A stretch of DNA of 64,000 bases, taken from Methylovirgula sp. HY1 (GTDB taxonomy: Bacteria > Pseudomonadota > Alphaproteobacteria > Rhizobiales > Beijerinckiaceae). Position numbers and translations under genes: made by a program. Shown here piece after piece: positions 53,872 through 63,858 of this stretch. Below the pieces are notes generated by a model. The model was given only the letters and a program-made list of their open reading frames with translations. It ran no database searches and had not been told where the DNA came from. The stretch is from assembly GCF_019343105.1 (NCBI RefSeq), contig NZ_CP073764.1, positions 2,232,001-2,296,000 of the forward strand. The letters run 5' to 3'. Positions within the stretch are counted from its first letter, which is position 1. Each line of letters begins with the position of its first letter.

Positions 53872-55493
53872 GCGACCTCCCCGAATGGATTTTCGCGCCC
53901 GAGCGCCGACGCCGGCACTTTGAACATCTCGTGCGAGATCCCGTAAAGTTCGTCGTAATAGCGCGAAAGCCGGCGATCTATCGCGGAATCATAAGTCGGG
54001 CTCACCTTCAAGGCGCGACCGAAACGATAATGCGTGACGCGGCCGTCGCGGATCACCAGATCGCCGTCTTTGAAGACGAGATGGGCGAAGCGGAACATGG
54101 CCGCCCGGTCCGGATCGTCGTGATAGATGGCGACATCGGCAAGCGCGCCCGGCCCGAGATGGCCGCGATCCCTCAAGCCGAGAAGCTTCGCTGGCGCGAC
54201 CCGCGTCATCGTCGCAATATCATAGAAGGAATATTCCCGGGTCAGCGAAGGCAGCGTGGTCATCTCGACCGCCGCCGCCGGCAGATCGGCGAGCCAGCTC
54301 GCCCGCGCTTCACGGCTCATGATCAGCGCGAAAAGATCGGGATAGGTCGTATAGGGCGCGCCATTGGGATGATCCGTCGAGAAGAAGACGCGCATCGGAT
54401 CAGTGATCAACAGGAAGAGTTCGAGCCCGCTCGCCCATTGCACGGCATTGTAGAAATTATTCGAGCGATAATTGAACGGAACAATGCCGCCGCCATTCGC
54501 GTCGCCATCATAGATGACCGATTTCTTCGGGCTTGCGGTACCCATCGCGTTGAACTGCCGCAAGACGTCCATCGAGATCGTGACCGTCTGTCGGAACATC
54601 ACTTGGCCGACATCGACCGTCACATTGGGATTGGCATTGACGGCTTCGGCGAGTTCGGCCGCCGCGGAGGAGAAGCCGCGCTTGCCTTCCTTGCCATAGG
54701 AATAGAATTGCAGATGCGCCAGATGCAGCGGCTTTCCGCGCGCTGCCGCGATCGTCGCAATCGCCGTTTCGACATTGCCGCCAATGCCGAGATTATTGGT
54801 GTGAAGATGCAGCGGATGCGGGATGCCGAGATCCAAAACCGCCTGCTGCAGCGCCTCGACGATGGTGCGCGAACTCAAATTATATTCGGGCACGATATCA
54901 TCGAGCGCGAAGGAGCGGACATTATGCTTGAACGCCATGGCCGCGCCGGCGTTGATGCATTTGATGCCAATGCCTTTGGTCGCGCCGACCGTCGCCCCGA
55001 CATAATCGGCAATCGCCGCCGGACCGGCGTTGTCACGGATCAGACCCAGGAGAAAATCATCATTGCCGAGAACCGACAAAGTGCCTTTGTCGATGATCGG
55101 AATGTCGGCGAGTTCGAGATGCGAATGCAAGGCGAGATGCGGCGGCACCGCCGGTTCGATGACCGTCGTGTAGCCCATCGCGGCATAGCGGCAGCCGGTC
55201 TCGAAGGTCGACCAGCCGGCCGTCGACAAGGGCGTCGCCGCCGGGCGCGCCGTATGGGCGCGATGATTTTCGGGCAGCAGCAGGCGGGCGGTATTCACAT
55301 TGCCGCCAGCGATATGGGAATGGATGTCGATAGCACCGGCCATCACGATCTTGCCGGTGATGTCATAGACCATGTCCGGCGACTCCCCCGCCACCGGTTC
55401 AACGATCCGATCGTCCCTGATCCAAATATCGCCGATGCCGTCTCGCCCATTCGCGGGATCGATGACGCGACCACCGGAAAGGCGTATCAGCAT
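53859..55493 (-). CDS. fhcA: Formyltransferase/hydrolase complex subunit A (zinc hydrolase)
   Basis: This 544-residue amidohydrolase is homologous to FwdA. The metal-binding IDIHSHIAGGNVN, GYTTVIEPAVPPHLALHSHL, LHLHTNNLGIGGN, and FSTDHPNGAPYTTYPDLFA motifs form the binuclear site that hydrolyses formyl-methylofuran to formate. The N-terminal MLIRLSGGRVIDPANG is typical. It overlaps fhcB by 7 bp and fhcD by 13 bp. Confidence 0.96.
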   Translation of the reverse strand: MLIRLSGGRVIDPANGRDGIGDIWIRDDRIVEPVAGESPDMVYDITGKIVMAGAIDIHSHIAGGNVNTARLLLPENHRAHTARPAATPLSTAGWSTFETGCRYAAMGYTTVIEPAVPPHLALHSHLELADIPIIDKGTLSVLGNDDFLLGLIRDNAGPAAIADYVGATVGATKGIGIKCINAGAAMAFKHNVRSFALDDIVPEYNLSSRTIVEALQQAVLDLGIPHPLHLHTNNLGIGGNVETAIATIAAARGKPLHLAHLQFYSYGKEGKRGFSSAAAELAEAVNANPNVTVDVGQVMFRQTVTISMDVLRQFNAMGTASPKKSVIYDGDANGGGIVPFNYRSNNFYNAVQWASGLELFLLITDPMRVFFSTDHPNGAPYTTYPDLFALIMSREARASWLADLPAAAVEMTTLPSLTREYSFYDIATMTRVAPAKLLGLRDRGHLGPGALADVAIYHDDPDRAAMFRFAHLVFKDGDLVIRDGRVTHYRFGRALKVSPTYDSAIDRRLSRYYDELYGISHEMFKVPASALGRENPFGEVACGR

Positions 55494-56596
55494 GCACCCT
55501 CTCCTTTCGTCAAATTCTCGTTCAAAGATTGATCGATGAGGCGGACGACCGCCGCGACTTGTAAAGCATCGCTCGCGTTTTCTGCGTCGATCGCAGCGAG
55601 CGTTCCCAGATTTTGCGCATAGACGACAGCATTATGATCGATGCCGGGCGTACCGACATCGATCCGCACCTTCGGTGGATAGGCGAATCGTGTGTCAGGC
55701 GTGGTAATGGCGATGAACGGCACCTGCCGCTTCCAGCGCGGCGCCTCATTGCCATAGGCGGAAATCCACAAAGCGGCATCCGCTTCGCCGGCCTCGACCA
55801 TGCGATTGGCCTCGAACCGCCACGTATCATGTTCGGGATAGCCGCGCCCGAAGCCGGTGCGCATGGGAAATCCCGTCATCCAACCAGAGGTCTGCGCCAC
55901 GCCCATCACATTAGCGCCAGGCGAGACCGGAAGCCCACTGAAACGGGTCGTTTTGTTGAGATCGAGGAGAAGCCCATAGATCATCTCGATCGTCAGACGG
56001 CCGACCGATTCGCCCGACCAGATCACCACACCGAAACGCGCGGCTTTCAGCTCGGCCGCGACATCCGCGAGCATGCGATCGATCGCGGCATCCGGGCGCC
56101 GCTTATGGCCGGCGACACCGGCGCGCAGCGCGGAAAGCAGGCCCGGCAGCTCGGACGAGGCTGCGGCGATTTCCTTAGCGCCCGCCGCCGCGGCTTCGCC
56201 TCGGCTCGGGCCGAGCCAGAAGATCTTGCGCGGCTTGTGCTCATCGTCGAAACGCGCCGGATTCGCGAGATCGAGTCGCGCCAACATATCGGGCCAGGCC
56301 GCGGTCAAATTGGCGCCGATCAAGACGACGCAATCAGCCCGCACGCGCGCCTCGTTCGGCGTCGTGACGAATTGGCCGGCCTGACGCATGACATCGATGT
56401 CGCGCAACAGGAATTCACTGTGCATATGATCATAGGCGCCGCGCAACCTCTCGGCGAGCGCGATGGCGGCACGCGTGCCTTCGACATCGGTGCCAAGCCC
56501 GGCGATCAGCGGCATATGCGCTTGTTCGAGCAAGCGCGCGGCTGCCGCGGCGGCTGCCTCGAGCGGGGCTGCCGCTCCATCGACAAGAACTTTCAT
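55487..56596 (-). CDS. fhcB: Formyltransferase/hydrolase complex subunit B
   Basis: This 369-residue protein is related to FwdB, the tungsten/molybdenum subunit of formylmethanofuran dehydrogenase. The methylotroph version lacks the Fe-S-binding Cys cluster and the active-site Cys/Sec, so it is thought to be structural. Here no CxxC cluster is visible. Landmarks are LIAGLGTDVEGTRAAIALA, VVLIGANLTAAWPDMLARLD and GANVMGVAQTSGWMTGFPMR. ATG 56596 with GAGG upstream gives the start MKVLVDG. It leads the fhcBADC operon after the pterin-type gene. Confidence 0.93.
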   Translation of the reverse strand: MKVLVDGAAAPLEAAAAAAARLLEQAHMPLIAGLGTDVEGTRAAIALAERLRGAYDHMHSEFLLRDIDVMRQAGQFVTTPNEARVRADCVVLIGANLTAAWPDMLARLDLANPARFDDEHKPRKIFWLGPSRGEAAAAGAKEIAAASSELPGLLSALRAGVAGHKRRPDAAIDRMLADVAAELKAARFGVVIWSGESVGRLTIEMIYGLLLDLNKTTRFSGLPVSPGANVMGVAQTSGWMTGFPMRTGFGRGYPEHDTWRFEANRMVEAGEADAALWISAYGNEAPRWKRQVPFIAITTPDTRFAYPPKVRIDVGTPGIDHNAVVYAQNLGTLAAIDAENASDALQVAAVVRLIDQSLNENLTKGEGAC

Positions 56597-56665
56597 GGGA
56601 GGCCTCTTTGAGTCGCGGCGCGCCAGCACAAGCTTGTGCAGTGGAGAGTCATTGCACGCGCAGCT

Positions 56666-57046
56666 TTATTTGTCATATTTGATATAGGCGAAGCGCTGGT
56701 CGTCGGCGGGGGTCCCTTCGAGGGCGGCGCCCTCCTTGCCAGGCTGCCACATCACGACGTCTTCGATCTTCTTGGCGAGTTGAAAATCCTTGTCGGTGAT
56801 GCCTTTCGCGGTATGGGTTTGCAAGCGGACCTCCACCCAGGCATAAGAGGCAGTCAAATCCGGGTGGTGCCAAGCCGCTTCGGCGAGATGGCCGATGGTG
56901 TTGATCACCATGAGCGTGCCTTTCCATCCCTGCGTCCGATAGGTCCGCCGTATCCACCCTTCCTCGAGCCGCCAATGCGGCAATTCGTCCTCGAGCCGCT
57001 TGCGGATCTCGGCGTCTGCATAAGCATGCTCTTCCGCCTTGCTCAT
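56666..57046 (-). CDS. Pterin-4a-carbinolamine dehydratase family protein
   Basis: This 126-residue DcoH/PhhB-like protein has WRLEEGWIRRTYRTQGWKGT, AEAAWHHPDLTASYAWVEVR and LQTHTAKGITDKDFQLAKKI. This contains the conserved HHP and the T..GIT.KD motif of the family. In H4MPT-containing bacteria a divergent member sits in the C1 cluster and may help pterin biosynthesis. The C-terminal 25 residues extend beyond the usual length. It is 69 bp upstream of fhcB on the same strand and divergent from the RFAP synthase gene, so the 57047-57315 gap probably holds promoters for both halves of the module. Confidence 0.88.
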   Translation of the reverse strand: MSKAEEHAYADAEIRKRLEDELPHWRLEEGWIRRTYRTQGWKGTLMVINTIGHLAEAAWHHPDLTASYAWVEVRLQTHTAKGITDKDFQLAKKIEDVVMWQPGKEGAALEGTPADDQRFAYIKYDK

Positions 57047-57315
57047 TTCGGAGGCCCTTTCTCCTCAACAGGCCGCAGGCCCGTTTCACTTCGCGCCCAA
57101 CACCCCCGGAAAGAATCGCTTGCAGTCTAGACAGGTCGCAAGCCGATGCAAGTACATCCAGACTTATTACGCCAGCCGGGGTGCCAAGCGGGCAGCATCA
57201 GGCTAGGTAGATCGCAACCGGCCACGCGGCCACAGGATGAAATCACTTTTGCTTTTTTGGGAGATTCCGGCGCAATGACTTCAAAAACCTCTTCTGAAGC
57301 TTGAATCGAGGGCTC

Positions 57316-58290
57316 ATGCCAAGCAGTGTCAAGGTAGAGACATCGGCACGTCTCCACCTCGGTTTTCTCGATCTCAATGGCGCGTCCGGGCGCAAGTTCG
57401 GCAGTCTCGGACTCGCGCTCGACAGACCTGTCACGCGGTTGCGTATCCGGCACAGCGACAAATCTCTGGTCGAAGGGCCGGAGCGTGACCGCGTCGCCGG
57501 GCATCTGCGCGCGCTGCAAGATCATCTGGGCTTGACGGGCCCCTATCATGTAACCATTGAAGATGCGATTCCCGCCCATGTCGGTCTCGGCTCAGGCACG
57601 CAAGTCGCTCTCGCATTGGCGGCGGCATTACGCCGCCTCGAATCATTACCGGTCGATATGGAAAGCGATGCTTTGCTGCTGCGGCGTGGCGCACGCTCAG
57701 GCATTGGCGCGGCCTTATTTTCGCGCGGCGGTGTTGTTGTCGACGGCGGCCACGGCGGTCAAAAAACCGTGCCGCCGATCATCTGTCACCTGCCATTTCC
57801 AGAGGAATGGCGGATCATTCTTGTCATAGATCATGAGATCACCGGCGTGCATGGCGATGCGGAACGTGAAGCTTTTGTAAAACTCCCGATTTTCCCGGAA
57901 ATGGAAGCGGCTCGAATTTGCCACGCGGTACTGATGAAGGCGCTGCCGGCACTCGCCGAGCGCGACCTCGTTGCCTTCGGCGAGGCTATCACGAGCATCC
58001 AAACGAGCCTCGGCGATTATTTTGCCCCGGCCCAAGGCGGCGCCCGTTATACCAGCCCCAAAGTCGCTGCTGTCATGGCGACGCTGGCACACCACGGCGC
58101 GAAGGGAATCGGACAAAGCTCCTGGGGACCCACCGGTTTCGCCTTTGCCGAAAGCGACGATGAGGCGCAACGACTCGTGAACCGCGTGCGGGAAAATAGC
58201 GCACAAGGAAATCCGGTCATGCTAATCTGTAAAGGGATTAATCACGGTGCCCGGATCGACATGATCCAAGGCCCGCAAGTTGAAGGATAG
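57316..58290 (+). CDS. mptG: Beta-ribofuranosylaminobenzene 5'-phosphate synthase (H4MPT biosynthesis)
   Basis: This 324-residue GHMP-superfamily enzyme has ETSARLHLGFLDLNGASGRK, the glycine loop AIPAHVGLGSGTQVALALAA, RRGARSGIGAALFSRGGVVV and C-terminal KGIGQSSWGPTGFAF. It joins p-aminobenzoate to PRPP with loss of CO2, the first committed step to methanopterin. A ribosome site (GAGGG, 57307-57311) favours the ATG at 57316 over a TTG at 57301. It is followed by mtdB after 11 bp. Confidence 0.93.
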   Translation: MPSSVKVETSARLHLGFLDLNGASGRKFGSLGLALDRPVTRLRIRHSDKSLVEGPERDRVAGHLRALQDHLGLTGPYHVTIEDAIPAHVGLGSGTQVALALAAALRRLESLPVDMESDALLLRRGARSGIGAALFSRGGVVVDGGHGGQKTVPPIICHLPFPEEWRIILVIDHEITGVHGDAEREAFVKLPIFPEMEAARICHAVLMKALPALAERDLVAFGEAITSIQTSLGDYFAPAQGGARYTSPKVAAVMATLAHHGAKGIGQSSWGPTGFAFAESDDEAQRLVNRVRENSAQGNPVMLICKGINHGARIDMIQGPQVEG

Positions 58291-58301
58291 GGACGTAGAT
58301 A

Positions 58302-59189
58302 ATGGCGAAACTCATATTGCATATGCTGAGCCCGCTGAAGCACATGAGCCCGTTCGACGTGAACATGGCGCTCGACGCCGGCTATGATTCCGTCACTCCC
58401 TACGTCAACGTCACCCTCGACGAGGTCATGCCGCTCGTTCAGGATGCCATGTTCTCGCGCTCGCCGCGCGACGCCGTGCGCACCGGCGTCTTCATCGCCG
58501 GTAAGGACGCGATCCACGCGCTCGACATGATGGACGCTGCCCGCGGCGCGCTGCTGAAGCCCTTCGAAATCTCGATCTTCGCCGATCCGGCCGGTTCCTT
58601 CACGACCGCCGCCGCCATGGTCGCCTGCGTCGAAAAAATCCTCAAGGAAAAGAAGAATCGCAGCCTCGCCGGCGCCAAGGTCATTATCTTCGGCGCCACC
58701 GGCGTCGTCGGCTTCTGCTCCGGCGTCATCGCGGCGCTCGAAGGCGCACAGGTCGTTCTCGCCGGCCATGACGGGCCGGCCCGCGTCGAAAAGAGCGCCG
58801 GAGAAATCAAGAAGCGCTTCGGTGTCGATGTCACCTTTATCGATGCCAGCACGCCGGAGAAGAAGCTCGCCAGCCTCGTCGCTTCGGAAGTCGTGCTTTG
58901 TGCCGGCAAGGCCGGCGTGCAGATTTTCTCCGCCGACGACATCAAGAAGGCCCCGAACCTGCTGGTTTCGGCCGATGTCAATGCTGTGCCGCCTTACGGC
59001 ATCGAAGGTCTCGATCTGCAGGACAATGGCGCTGTGCTTCCAGGCGGCAGCCTCGGCATTGGCGCGCTCGCCATCGGCGATATCAAGTACAAAACAGAAT
59101 CGGGACTCTTCCAGAAAATGGCGGCCTCGGAACAGTCTCTCTGCCTCGATTTCCGCGACGCCTTCAAGCTGGCGCGTGAACTCGTCTGA
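58302..59189 (+). CDS. mtdB: NAD(P)-dependent methylene-H4MPT dehydrogenase MtdB
   Basis: This 295-residue protein starts MAKLILHMLSPLKHMSPFDV. It has the conserved ALDAGYDSVTPYVNV, FADPAGSFTTAAAMVACVEK, the Rossmann loop VIIFGATGVVGFCSGVIAAL and SADVNAVPPYGIEGL. It oxidises methylene-H4MPT to methenyl-H4MPT. Presence of fae, mch and the Fhc genes around it favours MtdB over MtdA. The next gene (GTG 59176) overlaps its end by 14 bp. Confidence 0.95.
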   Translation: MAKLILHMLSPLKHMSPFDVNMALDAGYDSVTPYVNVTLDEVMPLVQDAMFSRSPRDAVRTGVFIAGKDAIHALDMMDAARGALLKPFEISIFADPAGSFTTAAAMVACVEKILKEKKNRSLAGAKVIIFGATGVVGFCSGVIAALEGAQVVLAGHDGPARVEKSAGEIKKRFGVDVTFIDASTPEKKLASLVASEVVLCAGKAGVQIFSADDIKKAPNLLVSADVNAVPPYGIEGLDLQDNGAVLPGGSLGIGALAIGDIKYKTESGLFQKMAASEQSLCLDFRDAFKLARELV

Positions 59190-60312
59190 TCAGCCGAGCA
59201 TCCTGATCGTCGCCCCATCCGGCCGGGCGCTCGCCGCGGCCGCGCGGCGCGCGAATTATCGGCCCTTGGTGGCGGATTTTTTCGACGATCTCGATACACG
59301 CACCCTCGCGGCGGCCAATGTTTTGGTCGCCGTGACGGAGCGCGGCTTCGAAGGCCCCGCGCTCCTCGCCCAAATCGAGCCTCTAGCCGCCGGGCATGAT
59401 CCTTTCGGGCTCGTCTACGGCGGTGGCTTCGAGGACAGGCCGGAGCTCATCGCCGAGCTCGGCCACCGTTTTCAAATTTACGGCAATGCGCCGGAGGTCG
59501 TAGCCCGCGTGAAGGATCCGCAAAGCCTCGCTGATCTCTGCCGGCGGCTGGCGATCCCGCATCCGGAGATCCGTTTCGAAATCCCGCCCGATCCTGCTGC
59601 TTGGCTCGTCAAACATGCCGGCGGCGGCGGCGGTCTCCATATTGCGCCGGCACCGGGAAAAACCCTTCAACCCGGCGACTATTATCAACGCCGGATCGAT
59701 GGCAGGCCCATTTCGGTCTTGCTTCTCGGCAATGGCAGCGCGGCTTGCGGTCTCGGATTGAGCGAGCAATGGACCGCCGGAGATTCCGAAAGACCATTTC
59801 GATTCGGCGGCGCGCTGCGCCCCGCGCGGCTCGCGGCGGCGGTCGCCGAGCGAATCATCAAGGCAGCGGAAACGATCGGCGCGACCGTTGGCTTGGTCGG
59901 CTTGAACAGCGTCGATTTTCTCGTCGAAGACGACGACTTCCACATTCTCGAGATCAATCCGCGGCCAGGCGCGACGCTCGATATTTTCGCCGATCGCGAT
60001 GGGCTTCTCTTCGCCGCGCATCTTGCGGCCTGCAAGGGCCGTTTGCCGCAACAGCCCCTGACTTTTCCGGCGGCGGCCGCGACGGCGATCCTTTACACAC
60101 CCTGCGATCTCGATCCGATGCCCGTGCTTGCTTGGCCCGACTGGTGCCACGACCGGCAAAAGCCAGGAACGCGCTTGCACAAATGCGATCCTGTCTGCAC
60201 AGTTTCGGCCGAGGCCGAGACCCCCGAGGCCGCGCGGGCGCTCCTTGACGAGCGGCTCGCGCATTTTCTGAAATATCTGACCGACAGCGCCAGCAAGGAA
60301 GCCGCGGCATGA
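59176..60312 (+). CDS. ATP-grasp family protein of the H4MPT cluster
   Basis: This 378-residue protein has an N-terminal pre-ATP-grasp fold ([36 protein letters not shown]). Then come ATP-grasp segments with [34 protein letters not shown] (Mg-binding Glu/Asn), and [14 protein letters not shown]. The start is a GTG at 59176 inside mtdB, since the first strand SILIVAPSG follows at once. Such ATP-grasp genes occur in all methylotroph H4MPT clusters and are needed for the pathway. Ligation of an amino acid to a cofactor precursor is likely, but the substrate is not known to me. Confidence 0.88.
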   Translation: MNSSDQPSILIVAPSGRALAAAARRANYRPLVADFFDDLDTRTLAAANVLVAVTERGFEGPALLAQIEPLAAGHDPFGLVYGGGFEDRPELIAELGHRFQIYGNAPEVVARVKDPQSLADLCRRLAIPHPEIRFEIPPDPAAWLVKHAGGGGGLHIAPAPGKTLQPGDYYQRRIDGRPISVLLLGNGSAACGLGLSEQWTAGDSERPFRFGGALRPARLAAAVAERIIKAAETIGATVGLVGLNSVDFLVEDDDFHILEINPRPGATLDIFADRDGLLFAAHLAACKGRLPQQPLTFPAAAATAILYTPCDLDPMPVLAWPDWCHDRQKPGTRLHKCDPVCTVSAEAETPEAARALLDERLAHFLKYLTDSASKEAAA

Positions 60313-61268
60313 GCAAGCCAACGAGAATCAGTGTCAATTCACGCGCGGGTGCGCTCGTCGACCGGCTCATCGCCGACTGCGAGCGCCTGCGTGTCATTCC
60401 CAGCAAGGGATCGCGCGGCGAAACCTTGATCGACGCCGGCGCAGCCGCGAAAGGTGGCCTCGACGCCGGGCTTTTGCTGGCCGAAATCTGCCTGGGCGGC
60501 CTCGGCACCGTAACCCTGACGCCTTATCTGGGAATGCCCAATTGGCCGTTTCATCTCACCGTGCGCACCAGCGATCCGGTGATCGCCTGCCTCGGCAGCC
60601 AATATGCCGGATGGTCTTTGGCGCATGGCGATTTCTTCGCTTTGGGTTCCGGTCCCGGACGCGCGCTGGCATGCAAAGAGCCGCTATTCCATGATCTCGG
60701 CTATAGGGACGAAGCAGATCGCGCGACCCTGGTGCTCGAAGGCGATCTGCCACCGCCGGTCGAAATCGTCGACAAGGTCGCTGAGGACTGCGGCGTCGCC
60801 CCCGACCACCTCACTTTTATTTATGCGCCGACGCGCAGTCTCGCCGGCAATGTTCAGGTCGTCGCCCGCGTCCTCGAAGTCGCGCTGCACAAAGTCCATG
60901 AATTGAAATTCCCGCTGGCCAATGTCCTCGATGGCGTGGCGAGCGCGCCCATGTCGCCGCCGCATCCGGACTTCATCACCGCCATGGGGCGCACCAATGA
61001 CGCCATCATCTATGGCGGCTTTGCGCATCTCTTCGTGACCGGCCCCGCGGCCGAGGCACGCGATCTCGCGGCGGCACTGCCGAGCACCAATTCGCGCGAC
61101 CATGGCCGGCCTTTCGCGGAAATCTTCAAGGCCTTCGATTTCGACTTCTACAAGATCGATCCAATGCTGTTCAGCCCGGCCGTCGCGCTGGTGACGGCTG
61201 TCGATAGCGGCGAGACCTTCCGCGCCGGCCGTGTTTCGCAGGATCTGCTCGATGCCTCTTTCGGCTGA
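60309..61268 (+). CDS. mch: Methenyl-H4MPT cyclohydrolase
   Basis: This 319-residue protein starts [20 protein letters not shown]. It has conserved [78 protein letters not shown] and a DPMLFSPA tail. It opens the ring of methenyl-H4MPT to formyl-H4MPT. It overlaps the ATP-grasp gene by 4 bp and the RimK-like gene by 17 bp. Confidence 0.97.
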   Translation: MSKPTRISVNSRAGALVDRLIADCERLRVIPSKGSRGETLIDAGAAAKGGLDAGLLLAEICLGGLGTVTLTPYLGMPNWPFHLTVRTSDPVIACLGSQYAGWSLAHGDFFALGSGPGRALACKEPLFHDLGYRDEADRATLVLEGDLPPPVEIVDKVAEDCGVAPDHLTFIYAPTRSLAGNVQVVARVLEVALHKVHELKFPLANVLDGVASAPMSPPHPDFITAMGRTNDAIIYGGFAHLFVTGPAAEARDLAAALPSTNSRDHGRPFAEIFKAFDFDFYKIDPMLFSPAVALVTAVDSGETFRAGRVSQDLLDASFG

Positions 61269-62217
61269 AGCCCGCGACACAAGCGGATTGAAGCCAGCCG
61301 GCAGCGGTCCACAGGTCGCCCTTTTCATCGACCGTTTCGAATGGCACGCACGCGAAATGCTGCGTGCCTTCACCCGCATCGGCGCGCGTTGCGTGCCGAT
61401 GCGGCTCTCGGCCTGCAGTTTTGATACACGCCGGCCAAGCGGCCTCATGATCCCTGGTTTCGGGCCGCGGCTCCCCGATTTCGTGCTGGTGCGCGCCATC
61501 GGGCTCGGCAGTTTTGAAGCCATTACGTTACGGCTCGGACTTCTCCACGCGATGATCGAGCAAGGTGTCCCCGTCACCAATTCAGCGCGCGCGATCGAAT
61601 GCTGCGTCGACAAGGCGGCGACGAGCTTTCTCCTTTATAAACAACAGATTCCGACCCCTCCGACCTTTGCGTTGCAAAGCCCGCGCGCAACCCGCGCGCT
61701 GGTGCGGCGCGAATGCGTCGAGGGTCCTCTCGTGCTCAAGCCCCTCTTCGGCGCGCAAGGGCGCGGTTTGATGCTCATCCGGCATGAATCGGATCTGCCG
61801 GACATTGAAGCCATGGCTGGCGTCTATTATTTGCAGCGTTTCGTCGGACGCGAACAGAATGGCTATAGCGACATTCGGGTGCTCGTCTCGCAAGGTCGGG
61901 TCGTGGCGGCAATGACCCGCCGGGCCGAGCATTGGATCACCAATATCAAGCTTGGCGCGAAGCCGGAGCCGGTGGTCCTCGATGCCGAAATGGCCGATCT
62001 CGCGGTTCGCGCGGCGGCGGCCGTCGGCGCCGATTTTGCCGGCGTCGATCTGTTGCGGGGCGTCGACGGACAATTGCTGGTGATCGAGGTCAACAGCATG
62101 CCCGGCTGGCAAGGGCTGCAGAGCGTCACCGATTTTTCGATCGCCGACGTGCTTGCCGAGGATCTTCTCGCACGCCATGGCTTCGCGCCCGCCTCCCCCG
62201 CCGAGCTCGCCTCTTGA
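61252..62217 (+). CDS. RimK-like ATP-grasp ligase of the H4MPT cluster
   Basis: This 321-residue ATP-grasp enzyme is close to RimK/MptN-type glutamate ligases: [74 protein letters not shown], and [20 protein letters not shown] with [11 protein letters not shown]. Family members add glutamate to cofactor or protein ends; archaeal MptN glutamylates H4MPT-type cofactors. Methylofuran of methylotrophs carries a long glutamate chain, so this is a reasonable candidate (inference). AGGA before the ATG at 61252 supports this start. Confidence 0.9.
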   Translation: MPLSAEARDTSGLKPAGSGPQVALFIDRFEWHAREMLRAFTRIGARCVPMRLSACSFDTRRPSGLMIPGFGPRLPDFVLVRAIGLGSFEAITLRLGLLHAMIEQGVPVTNSARAIECCVDKAATSFLLYKQQIPTPPTFALQSPRATRALVRRECVEGPLVLKPLFGAQGRGLMLIRHESDLPDIEAMAGVYYLQRFVGREQNGYSDIRVLVSQGRVVAAMTRRAEHWITNIKLGAKPEPVVLDAEMADLAVRAAAAVGADFAGVDLLRGVDGQLLVIEVNSMPGWQGLQSVTDFSIADVLAEDLLARHGFAPASPAELAS

Positions 62218-63068
62218 TCGCTAGCGCCGAGATCGAAGCGGCGTTCATCGCCGCCTGCCACGATGAAATCACCGCGCCAAAGCCCGGAAACGTCCATATT
62301 TTCAGTGCCGGTCACGGCATGACGACGGAACATTTTTTTGCGAGCGCCGCCGCCGCCGCCGGCCCGCTCTGCGCGCTGGGAAAACCGGTCGGCCAGAGAA
62401 TCCATGACGCCGTCGCGGCGAGCTTCGCGGCCGTGGGCATGAACACCAATCTCGGCATTTTGCTGCTCTGCGCACCACTGGCCGCTGCGGCCGAACGCGG
62501 CGGGACCATCTTGCCCGCCGAAGTGGAGAAAGTGCTCGCAGCGCTCGATGTCGAAGACACCGAACACGTCTTTGCGGCAATTCGGATCGCCAATCCCGGC
62601 GGCCTCGGCACGGCCGAACGCTATGATGTGCATGGCCCCGCCGATGTGGCGCTGGGCACGGCAATGGCCGAAGCTGCCGGACGCGACCGGATAGCTTTGC
62701 AATATGTCACCAAATTCAATAATATTTTCGCTACGGGCTTTGCCGCGCTCGACTCGGCACAAGCCTGTGGCCTTAAGCCGCCCTGGCCGACGATTGTCGT
62801 TTATTTGACATTTCTTTCGGCTTTTGTGGACTCGCACGTCCTGCGCAAACAGGGCGCCGCCGCGGCCCAGGAAACCCAGCGCGAAGCGTCGGAGATGCTT
62901 TCGCTTTTTCAAGCTCGAGGTGAGGCTTGCCTGGCCGATCTTTTGGCTTTCGACGCACGTTTGAAATCACGCAGCCGCAACCCTGGCACGAGCGCCGACC
63001 TGACGGTCGCCACGCTTTTCGCAGATCGGCTGCGCAACATCTTGCTCAAGCCACGCAATGATGGTTGA
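62214..63068 (+). CDS. Triphosphoribosyl-dephospho-CoA synthase-like (CitG/MdcB family) protein
   Basis: This protein of about 284 residues has ACHDEITAPKPGNVHIFSAG (the family KPGN motif), SFAAVGMNTNLGILLLCAPL, RIANPGGLGTAERYDVHGPA and a C-terminal GTSADLTVATLFADRLRN (the S/T-AD-l-A-A-Tlf motif). CitG makes the prosthetic group of citrate lyase, but no citrate or malonate lyase genes are present. In methylotrophs a CitG-like protein is a standing member of the H4MPT/methylofuran cluster, so it may form a ribosyl-type bond in a cofactor. TTG start (62214) overlaps the previous stop (TTGA). Confidence 0.85.
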   Translation: MIASAEIEAAFIAACHDEITAPKPGNVHIFSAGHGMTTEHFFASAAAAAGPLCALGKPVGQRIHDAVAASFAAVGMNTNLGILLLCAPLAAAAERGGTILPAEVEKVLAALDVEDTEHVFAAIRIANPGGLGTAERYDVHGPADVALGTAMAEAAGRDRIALQYVTKFNNIFATGFAALDSAQACGLKPPWPTIVVYLTFLSAFVDSHVLRKQGAAAAQETQREASEMLSLFQARGEACLADLLAFDARLKSRSRNPGTSADLTVATLFADRLRNILLKPRNDG

Positions 63069-63222
63069 GTGAGCCGCGCGGAGAGATCCGCCGCTATCTG
63101 GCCAACCGGCCCGTCAGATCGCCGTATGATGCGCGCGATGGACGCTGACAACAAGGATAGGTTTGCATCTGTCGACAATCTCGGCAGGTTTTTTACAGTT
63201 TTCCTACCGGAGGGAGATGATC

Positions 63223-63732
63223 ATGGCCAAGATAACGAAGCTCTGCGTCGGCGAATCACTCGTTGGCGATGGCAATGAAATCGCGCATATCGATCTGATC
63301 ATGGGACCGCGTGGCAGCGCCGCCGAAGGCGCCTTTGCGAACGCGCTCGTCAACAACAAGGACGGCTTCACCACCCTGCTCGCAGTGGTGGCTCCGAACC
63401 TTCTCTGCAAGCCCAACACGATCCTGTTCAACAAGGTGACGATCAAGGGCGCCAAGCAGGCCGTGCAAATGTTTGGACCGGCGCAGCATGCCGTCGCCAA
63501 GGCTGTCGCCGACAGCGTTGCAGAAGGCGTGATCCCGGCCGACGAAGCCGACGATCTCTTCATTTGCGTTGGCGTCTTCATCCATTGGGAAGCCGACGAC
63601 GACAAGAAGATCCACGACTTCAACTACACTGCCACGAAGGAAGCGATCGCCCGCGCCGTTGCCGGCGAGCCGAAGGCCAACGAAGTCGTCGCCAAGCGCA
63701 ACAGCGCCAAGCACCCCTTCTCGCCGGAATAA
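63223..63732 (+). CDS. fae: Formaldehyde-activating enzyme
   Basis: This 169-residue protein reads [20 protein letters not shown], then [20 protein letters not shown] (with the conserved His), [40 protein letters not shown] and [20 protein letters not shown]. It speeds the condensation of formaldehyde with H4MPT to methylene-H4MPT and is one of the most abundant proteins in methylotrophs. A strong ribosome site (GGAGGGAG) precedes ATG 63223. The 154-bp gap before it suits a promoter of its own, and a good terminator follows. Confidence 0.98.
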   Translation: MAKITKLCVGESLVGDGNEIAHIDLIMGPRGSAAEGAFANALVNNKDGFTTLLAVVAPNLLCKPNTILFNKVTIKGAKQAVQMFGPAQHAVAKAVADSVAEGVIPADEADDLFICVGVFIHWEADDDKKIHDFNYTATKEAIARAVAGEPKANEVVAKRNSAKHPFSPE

Positions 63733-63776
63733 TACGGCAAGCGCCGCAAGGCACCATGGTCACGAACCTGCGTCCT

Positions 63777-63795
63777 GGCCGGGTCTCACCCGGCC
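63777..63795. other. GC-rich hairpin in the fae 3' leader
   Basis: GGCCGGG-TCTCA-CCCGGCC, 45 bp after the fae stop, without a T-run. It may stabilise the fae message against 3' decay. Confidence 0.5.
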
Positions 63796-63832
63796 ATTTA
63801 CTATCGAGACCATCCACACCACGATTTTGCAA

Positions 63833-63858
63833 AGGGGAGCTTCGGCTCCCCTTTTTTT
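63833..63858 (+). terminator. Rho-independent terminator after fae
   Basis: AGGGGAGC-TTCG-GCTCCCCT followed by six T. A UUCG-type tetraloop on an 8-bp stem is a strong terminator. It also marks the end of the convergent HisA-like gene. Confidence 0.9.

Noticed and set aside
53931-55532. 533-codon plus-strand frame opposite fhcA
   Set aside because: It is a low-complexity Arg/Ile-rich shadow; fhcA on the other strand carries all hydrolase motifs.
61863-62912. 349-codon minus-strand frame opposite the RimK-like and CitG-like genes
   Set aside because: It has no motif and spans two well-supported genes on the plus strand.
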